Shown: positions 1-5,812, numbered from the stretch's first letter. The stretch: DNA of 6,309 nucleotides from Heliobacteriaceae bacterium (GCA_031267015.1 JAIRZW010000020.1:1-6309); one strand, 5' to 3'. Notes: generated by a model from the sequence alone, not told the origin. Numbers and translations are program-made.

Positions 1-2
1 GC

Positions 3-170
3 ATGTATAAAGTTTTCATGTACAAACGCGAACCTGAAAAAGCTCAGATTTGCATGAATCAGGCGCAATATCTTGCGGGTAAGTATGGTATAATGTTTGT
101 ATTCGACACTGTAGAAATGCCTGAGGCGCATGTTGAAGAAGAACCCGCGCCGGAAGTTCCGGCAGAGTAG
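3..170 (+). CDS. Unrecognised protein, C-terminal part or short complete ORF
   Basis: An open frame reaches a TAG at 168-170 and is open back to the window edge. There is an ATG at position 3, but only two bases precede it, so it cannot be told whether this is the true start or an internal Met. The visible 55 residues have a Lys/Arg/Gln-rich first part, a short hydrophobic stretch (YGIMFVFDTV) and a tail rich in Glu, Pro and Ala ending in PEVPAE. An acidic Pro/Glu tail suggests a disordered C-terminus. I do not recognise a family. It lies 36 nt upstream of glgA on the same strand, so the two could be co-transcribed. Reality as a coding sequence is supported by the clean stop just before the hairpin and the glgA SD. 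Confidence 0.5.
   Translation: MYKVFMYKREPEKAQICMNQAQYLAGKYGIMFVFDTVEMPEAHVEEEPAPEVPAE
86..94 (+). promoter_or_regulatory. Candidate extended -10 promoter for glgA
   Basis: The sequence TGGTATAAT is a perfect extended -10 element (TGn plus TATAAT). It lies inside the 3' end of the preceding ORF, over codons for Y-G-I-M. No convincing -35 is seen at 16-18 bp, which extended -10 promoters can do without. A start near position 101 would give glgA a leader of roughly 105 nt containing the hairpin at 171-187. The match could be a coding coincidence. Confidence 0.35.
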
Positions 171-187
171 GGTGCGTTATACGCACC
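171..187 (+). other. Perfect hairpin between the first ORF and glgA
   Basis: GGTGCGT and ACGCACC form a perfect 7-bp GC-rich inverted repeat around a 3-nt loop (TAT). It begins on the base after the upstream stop codon and ends 6 nt before the GGAG of glgA. No U-run follows (AGTAAAGG comes next), so it is not a standard intrinsic terminator. It could be an mRNA-processing or stabilising hairpin, a leader structure affecting glgA translation, or a DNA operator. Confidence 0.5.
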
Positions 188-206
188 AGTAAAGGAGACA
201 GATATA

Positions 207-1673
207 ATGAAGATTTTATTTGCGTCAGCGGAAGTAGCGCCGTTTTCCAAAGCCGGAGGGCTTGGCGACGTTGTGGGAAGCTTACCAAAAGCATTAAAAC
301 TCCCTCTCCCTCTGGGAGAGGGCCGGGGTGAGGGTTCAGATTTAGAAATCGCCATTTTCACTCCTTTCCACGGCTGCATTGACGCGAAAAAATTCAACAT
401 AAAAGAACTAGAAAACTCCGAACTCTGGCTTCACTTCGGCAATCGCGGCCATAAGTTCAAACTGTTTATGACAAAACTTCCGGGAACTGATATAAACGTA
501 TTTTTCGTACACAACGACTGGTATTTTACGCCTTTTAAGTCGGTCTATCCGGGCTGGCTTGACCCTGAATACGAACACGAAAGATATATAGCGTTTTCGC
601 TTGCGACCCTGGAGTACGCAAAACTGCTCAATTTCCGCGCGGACATAATCCATGCAAATGACTGGCATACCGCAATGATTCCGGTTTATTTGAAAAGCAA
701 CTACCGCCTTGACGAGTTTTGGCAGCATACCAAAACCGTGTTTGAAATCCACAATTTAGCATATCAGGGCGTTTGGTTCGACAGCGTGCTGGACTTTGCA
801 AACATGCGCAAAGAAATTGTGTATCACGAATGGGGTGTGGAGCATTACGGCAAAGTAAACTGGATGAAGGGCGCGATTAACTATTCTGATAAGGTTGTGA
901 CCGTGTCGCCGACTTATGCGCGCGAAATTTTGACCGATGAATACGGCGAAGGAATGGACTATACCCTGCGAATGAATCAGGGTAAACTCTCGGGAATTCT
1001 TAACGGCATTGACTACGAGGTTTTTGACCCGAAAAAATTCGGCTACACTGCGAAAACGCTCGGCAAAAAAGAAAAATGCAAAAAAGAAGTTTACGAATAT
1101 TTCAGCCTGCCGTATAACCCTGAGCGGCCGTTGTTTGTAATGGTTTCACGGCTTGTGGCGCAAAAAGGGCTTGACTTAATCCGGGCCGCAGAAAATGAAT
1201 TACGCGGCCTTGAGGCAGATTTTATATTCTTGGGAAGCGGGGACAAGAATTACGAAAACCTTTTGATTTGGATGTCAAATAACTCCGCGAATATTCGTGC
1301 ATTTACGGGCTATGACTGCGATTTGGCGGACAAACTCTATGCGGGTGGGGATTTTTACCTTATGCCGTCGGCATTTGAACCTTGCGGCCTTAGCCAAATG
1401 ATTGCAATGCGATTCGGCACGTTGCCTGTTGTGCGTGCAACCGGCGGCTTGGAAGACTCTGTAACCGGCTATCCGCTTGACGATTCAACAGGGTTTAAGT
1501 TCTGGGGTTATGACCACGGCGCAATGCTCGGCGCAATCCATACGGCAGCAGAAGTCTACAAAGACAAATTCACTTTCAATGTAATGCGCAAAACCGCAAT
1601 GCAAGCGGATTTTTCCTGGGCAAAAAGCTCCAAAGAGTACATACAACTATATGAGGAATTAATTAATGATTAA
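207..1673 (+). CDS. glgA: Glycogen synthase (ADP-glucose type, GT5)
   Basis: This enzyme transfers glucose from ADP-glucose to the non-reducing end of an alpha-1,4-glucan during cytosolic glycogen synthesis. The 488 residues match the usual family length of about 475-490. The N-terminal Rossmann domain opens with the substrate loop KAGGLGDV (15-22) and has HANDWH (149-154), IHNLAYQG (181-188) and LNGID (265-269). The C-terminal GT-B domain carries SRLVAQKGLDL (314-324), the nucleotide-sugar motif EPCGL (391-395, with the catalytic-type Glu391) and GTLPVVRATGGLEDSV (404-419). The start is set by AAAGGAG (191-197), 9 nt before the ATG. Residues 32-43 (LPLPLGEGRGEG) are an extra segment encoded by an inserted palindromic repeat. 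It sits after LPKALK, where relatives continue directly to the next beta-strand (here LEIAIFTP). The frame stays intact and all recognisable motifs remain, so the protein is probably active. No glgB, glgC or glgP is in the window. Confidence 0.96.
   Translation: MKILFASAEVAPFSKAGGLGDVVGSLPKALKLPLPLGEGRGEGSDLEIAIFTPFHGCIDAKKFNIKELENSELWLHFGNRGHKFKLFMTKLPGTDINVFFVHNDWYFTPFKSVYPGWLDPEYEHERYIAFSLATLEYAKLLNFRADIIHANDWHTAMIPVYLKSNYRLDEFWQHTKTVFEIHNLAYQGVWFDSVLDFANMRKEIVYHEWGVEHYGKVNWMKGAINYSDKVVTVSPTYAREILTDEYGEGMDYTLRMNQGKLSGILNGIDYEVFDPKKFGYTAKTLGKKEKCKKEVYEYFSLPYNPERPLFVMVSRLVAQKGLDLIRAAENELRGLEADFIFLGSGDKNYENLLIWMSNNSANIRAFTGYDCDLADKLYAGGDFYLMPSAFEPCGLSQMIAMRFGTLPVVRATGGLEDSVTGYPLDDSTGFKFWGYDHGAMLGAIHTAAEVYKDKFTFNVMRKTAMQADFSWAKSSKEYIQLYEELIND
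300..335 (+). repeat. Palindromic REP-like repeat inserted in frame in glgA
   Basis: CCCTCTCCC (302-310), a TCT loop and GGGAGAGGG (314-322) form a perfect 9-bp hairpin. It is followed by CC and GGGGTGAGGG (325-334), a further imperfect match to the left arm. Its composition is sharply unlike the flanking codons. The 36 bp encode exactly 12 residues in the glgA frame (LPLPLGEGRGEG). From memory, this CCCTCTCCC/GGGAGAGGG-CC-GGGGTGAGGG pattern is a dispersed repeat seen in many bacterial genomes, often turning up in predicted proteins as GEGRGEG-like strings. No target-site duplication is evident at the edges, and there is no second copy in this window. Confidence 0.85.
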
Positions 1674-2040
1674 AAACTTTTTCGATCTTTCAGCTAAGAA
1701 AAACTGGGGGCAGACGCTTTTATTTTACGTTGTTTGTCAAATATTTACAATAGCGTTTACATTTATTTGTGCGACTATTGCATTAGGCCGGTTTCCTGTA
1801 TCCGGCGACCAGTTCCCCGGCATTATAATGGACATTGTGCTGTTGATTAGCGTAATTGTTGCAATGAGGATAATTTTTAGGAAGAAAATCTATAATTCTG
1901 TTTGGGCGCTGTCTTTACTTGTTCTTTCAACAGGGTTTTTGATTTTAACATTTTCCTCATTGCTGCTTGTACCGATTCCTGTTACGCTCTTAACCATGTT
2001 TGATAATAAGAACAACGAGGAAGATTTGTCTAAAGTTTAA
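1666..2040 (+). CDS. Small integral membrane protein, function unknown
   Basis: This is a 124-residue, strongly hydrophobic protein that I do not assign to a family. A short amphipathic N-terminus (MIKNFFDLSAKKNWG) precedes a first membrane segment at about 15-40, a second at about 52-71 and a long hydrophobic stretch at 78-111 that could be one or two helices, so 3-4 segments in all. The tail DNKNNEEDLSKV is charged and probably cytosolic. The ATG overlaps the last 8 nt of glgA, and GAGGAA (1654-1659) lies 6 nt upstream inside glgA, so translation is probably coupled to it. A role in glycogen metabolism does not follow from this, since overlap alone shows co-transcription. No cysteine cluster, lipobox or cleavable signal sequence is seen. 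Confidence 0.8.
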   Translation: MIKNFFDLSAKKNWGQTLLFYVVCQIFTIAFTFICATIALGRFPVSGDQFPGIIMDIVLLISVIVAMRIIFRKKIYNSVWALSLLVLSTGFLILTFSSLLLVPIPVTLLTMFDNKNNEEDLSKV

Positions 2041-2054
2041 AATCCATGCATAAT
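2026..2054 (+). promoter_or_regulatory. Sigma70-type promoter for the EamA gene, leaderless start
   Basis: TTGTCT (2026-2031, 4 of 6 matches to TTGACA) is separated by exactly 17 bp from CATAAT (2049-2054, 5 of 6 matches to TATAAT). The ATG at 2061 follows after 6 nt (ATTGTT), and no SD precedes it. Transcription would start at or next to that ATG. The promoter overlaps the 3' end of the preceding membrane-protein gene. Confidence 0.5.
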
Positions 2055-2060
2055 ATTGTT

Positions 2061-3002
2061 ATGCTAAACAATAACTTCTTAAAACTGCACTTATCTGTTG
2101 TGCTTGCAGGGTTTACAGGGATATTCGGAAAACTTATTGATTTAAACGAGGGGCTCTTGGTCTGGTACCGGCTGCTGTTGTCGTTTCTGATACTGCTTGT
2201 GATTATGCTTTTTGCCGGCAAACTGCCGCGCGATAAAGACTTCCGTAAAATCATGGGAATCGGGGTCCTGCTGGCGCTGCATTTTCTGTTTTTCTACGGA
2301 AGCATAAAATACGCAAACGTTTCGGTCGGGGTGGTGTGCTATTCGCTGGTCGGATTTTTTACGGCGATTTTCGAACCGGTTATAGCTAAGCGGAAATTCA
2401 GCATGAAAGAACTTGCTTACAGCCTGATTGCTGTTGCGGGAATTTTGCTGATATTCAACCTTGACGTGAGCTTCCGGTTTGGGATTATCCTCGGCGTAAT
2501 CGCGTCGGCGGTGGCGGCTGTGTTTAATATCGTCAACACAACTGCCGGCGCGGGAAAGTCTTCCAAGTGTATGCTTTTCTACGAATTTTTAGGCGGACTT
2601 TTGTTCACGACAGCTATAATGCCGTTGTACCTGCATTTTAACCCTGTTCAAAGCGTGCTTCCTGCGCTTGCTGACTGGGGCTGGCTGTTTATATTAGCGT
2701 TTTTCTGCACAATCGGGCAGTATATCCTGCATATTCAGGCTCTAAAAGCGCTTTCGGCCTTCACCGTAAGCCTCAGCGGAAACCTTGAACCGCTTTACGG
2801 CATTATTGCCGCGGTTCTGTTTGTTGGCGAGGCCCAGCAGTTAACCATGCCGTTCTATATCGGAATGACGTTTATAATCCTTTCCGTGTTCCTGCAAAGC
2901 TTAGGGGGCGTCTCACGCCAAGCTCACTTATCTTTATACGCAAAATTCGACAGAAGAAAACATATTACCGCAAACCCTATACCGACGCCTGCCGTAAGAT
3001 GA
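2061..3002 (+). CDS. EamA/DMT-family transporter (10 membrane helices)
   Basis: This is an inner-membrane carrier of the drug/metabolite transporter superfamily. Such proteins typically move amino acids, nucleotide sugars or other metabolites; the substrate cannot be read here. From the ATG at 2061 it has 313 residues in two tandem EamA repeats (about 7-133 and 140-282), roughly ten helices. Each repeat has the family's Glu-Pro helix motif: FEPVIA (104-109) and LEPLYGIIAAVLFVGE (242-257). I chose the 2061 ATG because a -10-like CATAAT lies 6 nt upstream and begins 3 nt after the alternative in-frame ATG at 2046; neither start has an SD. After the last helix a 25-residue hydrophilic tail (289-313, ending PIPTPAVR) lies entirely within the opposite-strand MFS gene, so it looks like a run-on past an ancestral stop. 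No terminator separates the two. Confidence 0.9.
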   Translation: MLNNNFLKLHLSVVLAGFTGIFGKLIDLNEGLLVWYRLLLSFLILLVIMLFAGKLPRDKDFRKIMGIGVLLALHFLFFYGSIKYANVSVGVVCYSLVGFFTAIFEPVIAKRKFSMKELAYSLIAVAGILLIFNLDVSFRFGIILGVIASAVAAVFNIVNTTAGAGKSSKCMLFYEFLGGLLFTTAIMPLYLHFNPVQSVLPALADWGWLFILAFFCTIGQYILHIQALKALSAFTVSLSGNLEPLYGIIAAVLFVGEAQQLTMPFYIGMTFIILSVFLQSLGGVSRQAHLSLYAKFDRRKHITANPIPTPAVR

Positions 3003-4135
3003 TAAGCCCTCAGAAAAGCATCATTATACACCATTCCGTCCGCAAGAAAATAACTTCTCAGGTGGTGAAAAATACTTATAGTAGCTGCAACGCCCAAAAT
3101 ATTCCCCATATTCCGTGACAAAGCAAGGATTCCGCTGGCAAACCCCAGCTCTTTTTTCGTAACGCTTGCGATAATCGCAGTATTTGACGGCGACTGAAAC
3201 AGCCCGTTGCCAATCCCCATTATTGCCGACGCTATCAGAATCATATAAACCGGCGTTTCCGCGTCAAACGTGACAATCATGCTGAGTGCGATTATCATTA
3301 TCAATGGCCCTATCATCGTAATCAGCCTGCTGCCGTGCTTTCCGGCAAAGTTTCCGCTCAAAGGCGCGGTAAACGTAAGCGTAATCGAGAACGGCAGAAT
3401 CAAAAGCCCTGTCAAAAGCGCACTGAACCCCATAATCTCCTGCAAATAAAACGGTATCAAAATCCCGTTCGTGAACATAGCCATATAAGAAGTAATTATG
3501 GCGAGGTTTCCAAGCACAAATGCAGGTACCTTAAACACTTCAAACCTAACCCGCGTTTCTTTTGAACTTGAAACATACGACGGAAGGAGTTTGTACGCAA
3601 AAAACGCCCCCGCGAGCGCAATCGGAATACAAGGGAAAAATATAGCATGCCAGCCGAAAAACCCAATCATAACCCCGCCCAAACTCGGCCCGAGCATCCC
3701 TCCGAGCGCGATTGCCCCGCCATTTATACCAAGCGCCTTGCCGCGTTTTTTGTCTTTAAAAATCGTGGCGATTATCGCGGCAGAATTTGAAATCATAATC
3801 GATGCCCCGACAGCTTCAATACACCTAAACGCAATCAGATACGCAAGATTCGGCGAAATAGTGTTCAAAAACGCGCCTGCTGCAAAAATCAAATACCCGT
3901 ACATGTACAATTTATTTTTAGGCATAACATCGCCGAGCTTTCCAAAAACCGGCAAAAGCACTGTGACAACGGCCATATACGCAATTACAATCCACTGAAC
4001 CTCGGTAATAGCAACATTCAAACCCTGCGAAATCGGATAAAGTGCCAGATTAACCGTGGTAGAATCCAGCATAGCTATGAAATTCCCAATTACCGTAACC
4101 GCGAATATTGTCCATTTAATCTCTCGTGTGCTCAT
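2924..4135 (-). CDS. MFS transporter, DHA2 (EmrB/QacA)-like drug efflux permease
   Basis: This is a proton-driven major facilitator permease, most similar in motifs to the DHA2 multidrug group. With the start at 4135 (MSTREIKW) it has 403 residues. Visible motifs are LDSTTVNLAL in helix 1 (23-32), GKLGDVMPKNKLYMYG (65-80, motif A loop), RCIEAVGAS (104-112, motif B-like) and GPSLGGVMIGFFGW (149-162, motif C of drug exporters). Canonical DHA2 proteins have 14 helices and about 450-500 residues. Here the N-terminal half passes after a short polar loop (about 185-201) directly to the C-terminal half, so about 12 helices are likely. An in-frame ATG at 4159 exists, but a TGGTACAAT promoter box lies between it and 4135, so the downstream ATG is preferred. 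Without an adjacent regulator or membrane-fusion partner, the substrate is unknown. Its 3' end overlaps the EamA gene. Confidence 0.92.
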   Translation of the reverse strand: MSTREIKWTIFAVTVIGNFIAMLDSTTVNLALYPISQGLNVAITEVQWIVIAYMAVVTVLLPVFGKLGDVMPKNKLYMYGYLIFAAGAFLNTISPNLAYLIAFRCIEAVGASIMISNSAAIIATIFKDKKRGKALGINGGAIALGGMLGPSLGGVMIGFFGWHAIFFPCIPIALAGAFFAYKLLPSYVSSSKETRVRFEVFKVPAFVLGNLAIITSYMAMFTNGILIPFYLQEIMGFSALLTGLLILPFSITLTFTAPLSGNFAGKHGSRLITMIGPLIMIIALSMIVTFDAETPVYMILIASAIMGIGNGLFQSPSNTAIIASVTKKELGFASGILALSRNMGNILGVAATISIFHHLRSYFLADGMVYNDAFLRAYHLTAGVGIGFAVICFLLSNFAYKDK

Positions 4136-4141
4136 GCCTTT

Positions 4142-4150
4142 ATTGTACCA
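4142..4150 (-). promoter_or_regulatory. Extended -10 promoter of the MFS gene, leaderless start
   Basis: On the minus strand TGGTACAAT (TGn plus a 5-of-6 -10 box) lies exactly 6 nt before the ATG at 4135. No -35 match is seen at 16-18 bp. AAAGG lies only one base before the ATG, too close to act as an SD. The arrangement predicts an mRNA starting at or beside the start codon. Confidence 0.55.
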
Positions 4151-4171
4151 CCATAACATCCGGTAGTTGTT

Positions 4172-4190
4172 TTGTAACGTTTGTTTACAA
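4172..4190. promoter_or_regulatory. Inverted repeat in the MFS/98-aa gene divergent region
   Basis: TTGTAA (4172-4177) and TTACAA (4185-4190) are perfect 6-bp inverted arms around a 7-bp spacer, about 22 bp upstream of the MFS -10 element. Its size and place suit a dimeric repressor or activator site, for example for control of the efflux gene. No regulator gene is present here, and short AT-rich repeats arise easily by chance. Confidence 0.3.
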
Positions 4191-4225
4191 TTCAGCCAAG
4201 GGTAGCAAAAATTTTTTCGTTCAGG

Positions 4226-4244
4226 TATTATATGAAAAAAGGAG
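4226..4244 (+). promoter_or_regulatory. Likely -10 box and strong SD of the 98-aa gene
   Basis: TATTAT (4226-4231, 5 of 6 matches to TATAAT) is followed by an A-rich segment and GGAG (4241-4244), 6 nt before the ATG at 4251. The leader would be only about a dozen nucleotides. No good -35 hexamer is seen at 17 bp (TAGCAA). The SD is clear and fixes the start; the promoter is tentative. Confidence 0.5.
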
Positions 4245-4250
4245 AAAAGT

Positions 4251-4547
4251 ATGAGGATTAATCCGGTTACATCAAACTACAACAAGTGCGGCAAACCGTG
4301 TCCGGCATTCGACGGCAAAATAATTAATTATTATGATGACAAGAACAAACATACGGTTGGTGTTGAACTTTCTGATGAACACACAGCCATGATACACAAA
4401 CTTAATGAGTCAAATGCAGATAATCTAAGGCGGATTAAAGAGCTTGGCACTATTCTTAATCAGGCTATGAGAGATTATAGGGAGTATGAGCACCCTTTGG
4501 GTGTTCTGCATAAGATAACCCAAACAGAAATTGATAATATTGCCTAA
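4251..4547 (+). CDS. 98-aa orphan protein, function unknown
   Basis: This is a small, polar, soluble-looking protein with no signal peptide or membrane segment, and I do not recognise its family. The start is secured by a strong SD (GGAG, 6 nt upstream). The N-terminal third (MRINPVTSNYNKCGKPCPAF) is Asn/Pro-rich with cysteines at 13 and 17 in a CGKPC arrangement, followed by FDGKIINYYDD. Residues 41-80 look helical, with heptad-like hydrophobic spacing (MIHKLNES, LRRIKELGTILNQ). The short N-terminal segment ending in an FxGKI string reminds me of many small proteins of Gastranaerophilales-type genomes, but this is an impression. The gene is divergent from the MFS gene across 115 bp and convergent with glmU, sharing CTAA (4544-4547) between the two stop codons. 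Confidence 0.8.
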   Translation: MRINPVTSNYNKCGKPCPAFDGKIINYYDDKNKHTVGVELSDEHTAMIHKLNESNADNLRRIKELGTILNQAMRDYREYEHPLGVLHKITQTEIDNIA

Positions 4548-5788
4548 CCTTTAACCCAATTTTCCACGATTTTCAGTGCAGCGCGGGTGAGTGCAAGCGC
4601 ACGCGCGGGAATGTCTTTTGTAATGACGCTTCCGGCGCCGATATTCGCACCTTGTTCAACTGTCACCGGCGCTACAAGCACACTGTTTGAACCGGTTTTA
4701 ACATGGTCTTTTAAAACAGTTCTGCTTTTCACGTGCGTTATCGGGTTGTAATTCGCTGTAATAGTTCCTGCACCAATGTTCACGTGCGACCCGATTTCAG
4801 AATCCCCAATGTAGCTGAGGTGTCCGGCATTTGTGTCCGAACCGATTTTTGAGTTCTTAACCTCAACAAAATTCCCGATTCTAACATTGTCCGCAATCCC
4901 AACCCCGCCGCGCAAATGCGCAAACGGCCCGATTTTGCAGTTTTTGCCGATTTTGTTTTCACCTTCAATATAAGTCGACGGGTAAATCACTGTATCCTCG
5001 CCGATTTCAGTGTCCTGACTAATCCATGCCGAATCAGGGTCAACAATCGTAACCCCGTTGTCCATAAGCTTTTCGAGCGTGCGGTGATTCATGATTTTCG
5101 CTGCCTGCGCAAGGTGCGCGCGCGAATTTATTCCGAACATTTCCTCGTTATTTTCAAGAACAAATGCCGCTTTATTTTTAGCCCAATCTACTAAATAGGT
5201 TAAATAATACTCACCCTGCGCGTTGTTGCTTGTCAGGTGTGCAAACGCCAGCTTGATTTTCGCCCAATCCAGCAAATAAATCCCCGCATTAACCTCTTTT
5301 ATCGCTTTAATTTCAGGCGAAGCGTCTTTTTCTTCGACGATTGCCTTGAGTTTACCATTCTCACGCACGATTCTGCCGTAACCTGCCGGGTCATCCAAAA
5401 CCGCACTCATAACAGTTAAATCAGCGCCCTGCTCCTTGTGAAACGCGGCAAATTTTTTCAGGGTTTGCGCAGTAATCAACGGGGTATCGCCGCAAAGAAT
5501 CAGCACAAGCCCGTTGTAATCCTTCAAAAACGGACAAACCTTTGAAACCGCATCCCCTGTGCCCAATTGCGGCGACTGAAACACGGCATGCGCCGTACCT
5601 TTAACATACGCTTCAACCTGTTGGGCCTGGTATCCGACAATTACAAACGACTCGCTGACAAGCGCGCCCGCCGCGTCCAGAACATAACCCAAAAGCGCTT
5701 TGCCCATAATTTCATGCAAAACCTTCGGCATCGCGGATTTCATCCGTGTTCCTTTTCCGGCTGCCAGTATTACTGCTTTAATTTCCAT
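4544..5788 (-). CDS. glmU: GlmU, UDP-GlcNAc pyrophosphorylase / GlcN-1-P acetyltransferase
   Basis: This bifunctional cytosolic enzyme acetylates glucosamine-1-phosphate and then joins it to UTP, giving UDP-GlcNAc for peptidoglycan and, where present, lipopolysaccharide. From the ATG at 5788 it has 414 residues. The N-terminal uridyltransferase shows LAAGKGTRMKS (8-18), QSPQLGTGDAV (71-81), CGDTPL (99-104), EEKDA (152-156), NAGIY (167-171) and GEYYLTYLVD (192-201). The C-terminal left-handed beta-helix shows IGPFAHLRGG with Arg293, NFVEVKNS with Lys311, AGHLSYIGD with catalytic-type His323 and Tyr326, and NIGAGTITANYN. Both activities therefore look intact. It is shorter than the usual 445-460 because about 34 residues, roughly two helix coils, appear absent just before IGPFAHLR. 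A TTG further upstream (5806) is rejected as the start because the promoter's -10 box lies downstream of it. Confidence 0.97.
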   Translation of the reverse strand: MEIKAVILAAGKGTRMKSAMPKVLHEIMGKALLGYVLDAAGALVSESFVIVGYQAQQVEAYVKGTAHAVFQSPQLGTGDAVSKVCPFLKDYNGLVLILCGDTPLITAQTLKKFAAFHKEQGADLTVMSAVLDDPAGYGRIVRENGKLKAIVEEKDASPEIKAIKEVNAGIYLLDWAKIKLAFAHLTSNNAQGEYYLTYLVDWAKNKAAFVLENNEEMFGINSRAHLAQAAKIMNHRTLEKLMDNGVTIVDPDSAWISQDTEIGEDTVIYPSTYIEGENKIGKNCKIGPFAHLRGGVGIADNVRIGNFVEVKNSKIGSDTNAGHLSYIGDSEIGSHVNIGAGTITANYNPITHVKSRTVLKDHVKTGSNSVLVAPVTVEQGANIGAGSVITKDIPARALALTRAALKIVENWVKG

Positions 5789-5794
5789 GATTTT

Positions 5795-5803
5795 ATTATA
5801 ACA
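5795..5803 (-). promoter_or_regulatory. Extended -10 promoter of glmU, leaderless start
   Basis: On the minus strand TGTTATAAT is a perfect extended -10 element, exactly 6 nt (AAAATC) before the glmU ATG at 5788. No SD is present and no -35 match is seen at 16-18 bp. The expected start of transcription is at or next to the ATG. Confidence 0.65.
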
Positions 5804-5812
5804 CAAAATTTG

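Noticed and set aside
203..208. TATAAT overlapping the glgA start codon
   Set aside because: It covers the ATG itself, so a transcript from it would begin inside glgA. The SD at 191-197 explains the start.
300..335. The glgA palindrome as a sequencing or assembly error
   Set aside because: The element is exactly 36 bp, keeps the frame and all downstream motifs, and has the pattern of a known type of dispersed repeat, so a real insertion is more likely.
59..400. Antisense open frame opposite the start of glgA, and similar frames opposite glgA, the MFS gene, glmU and hydG
   Set aside because: They lie on the complementary strand or in other frames of well-identified genes, resemble no family and have no SD. 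The one across 300-335 merely reads the palindromic repeat.
4133..4159. MFS start at the ATG at 4159
   Set aside because: It has no SD, adds eight atypical residues (MLWWYNKG) and lies upstream of the extended -10 box. The 4135 ATG gives a typical DHA2 N-terminus.
4488..4506. Hairpin with CACCC/GGGTG arms near the end of the 98-aa gene as a terminator
   Set aside because: It lies inside the coding sequence (codons for HPLGV), is followed by no U-run, and its extended stem needs a G-T pair.
5786..5806. A glmU start at the TTG at 5806 (six extra residues)
   Set aside because: The TATAAT box lies between 5806 and 5788, so the transcript would begin after this codon. The ATG at 5788 matches the GlmU N-terminus.
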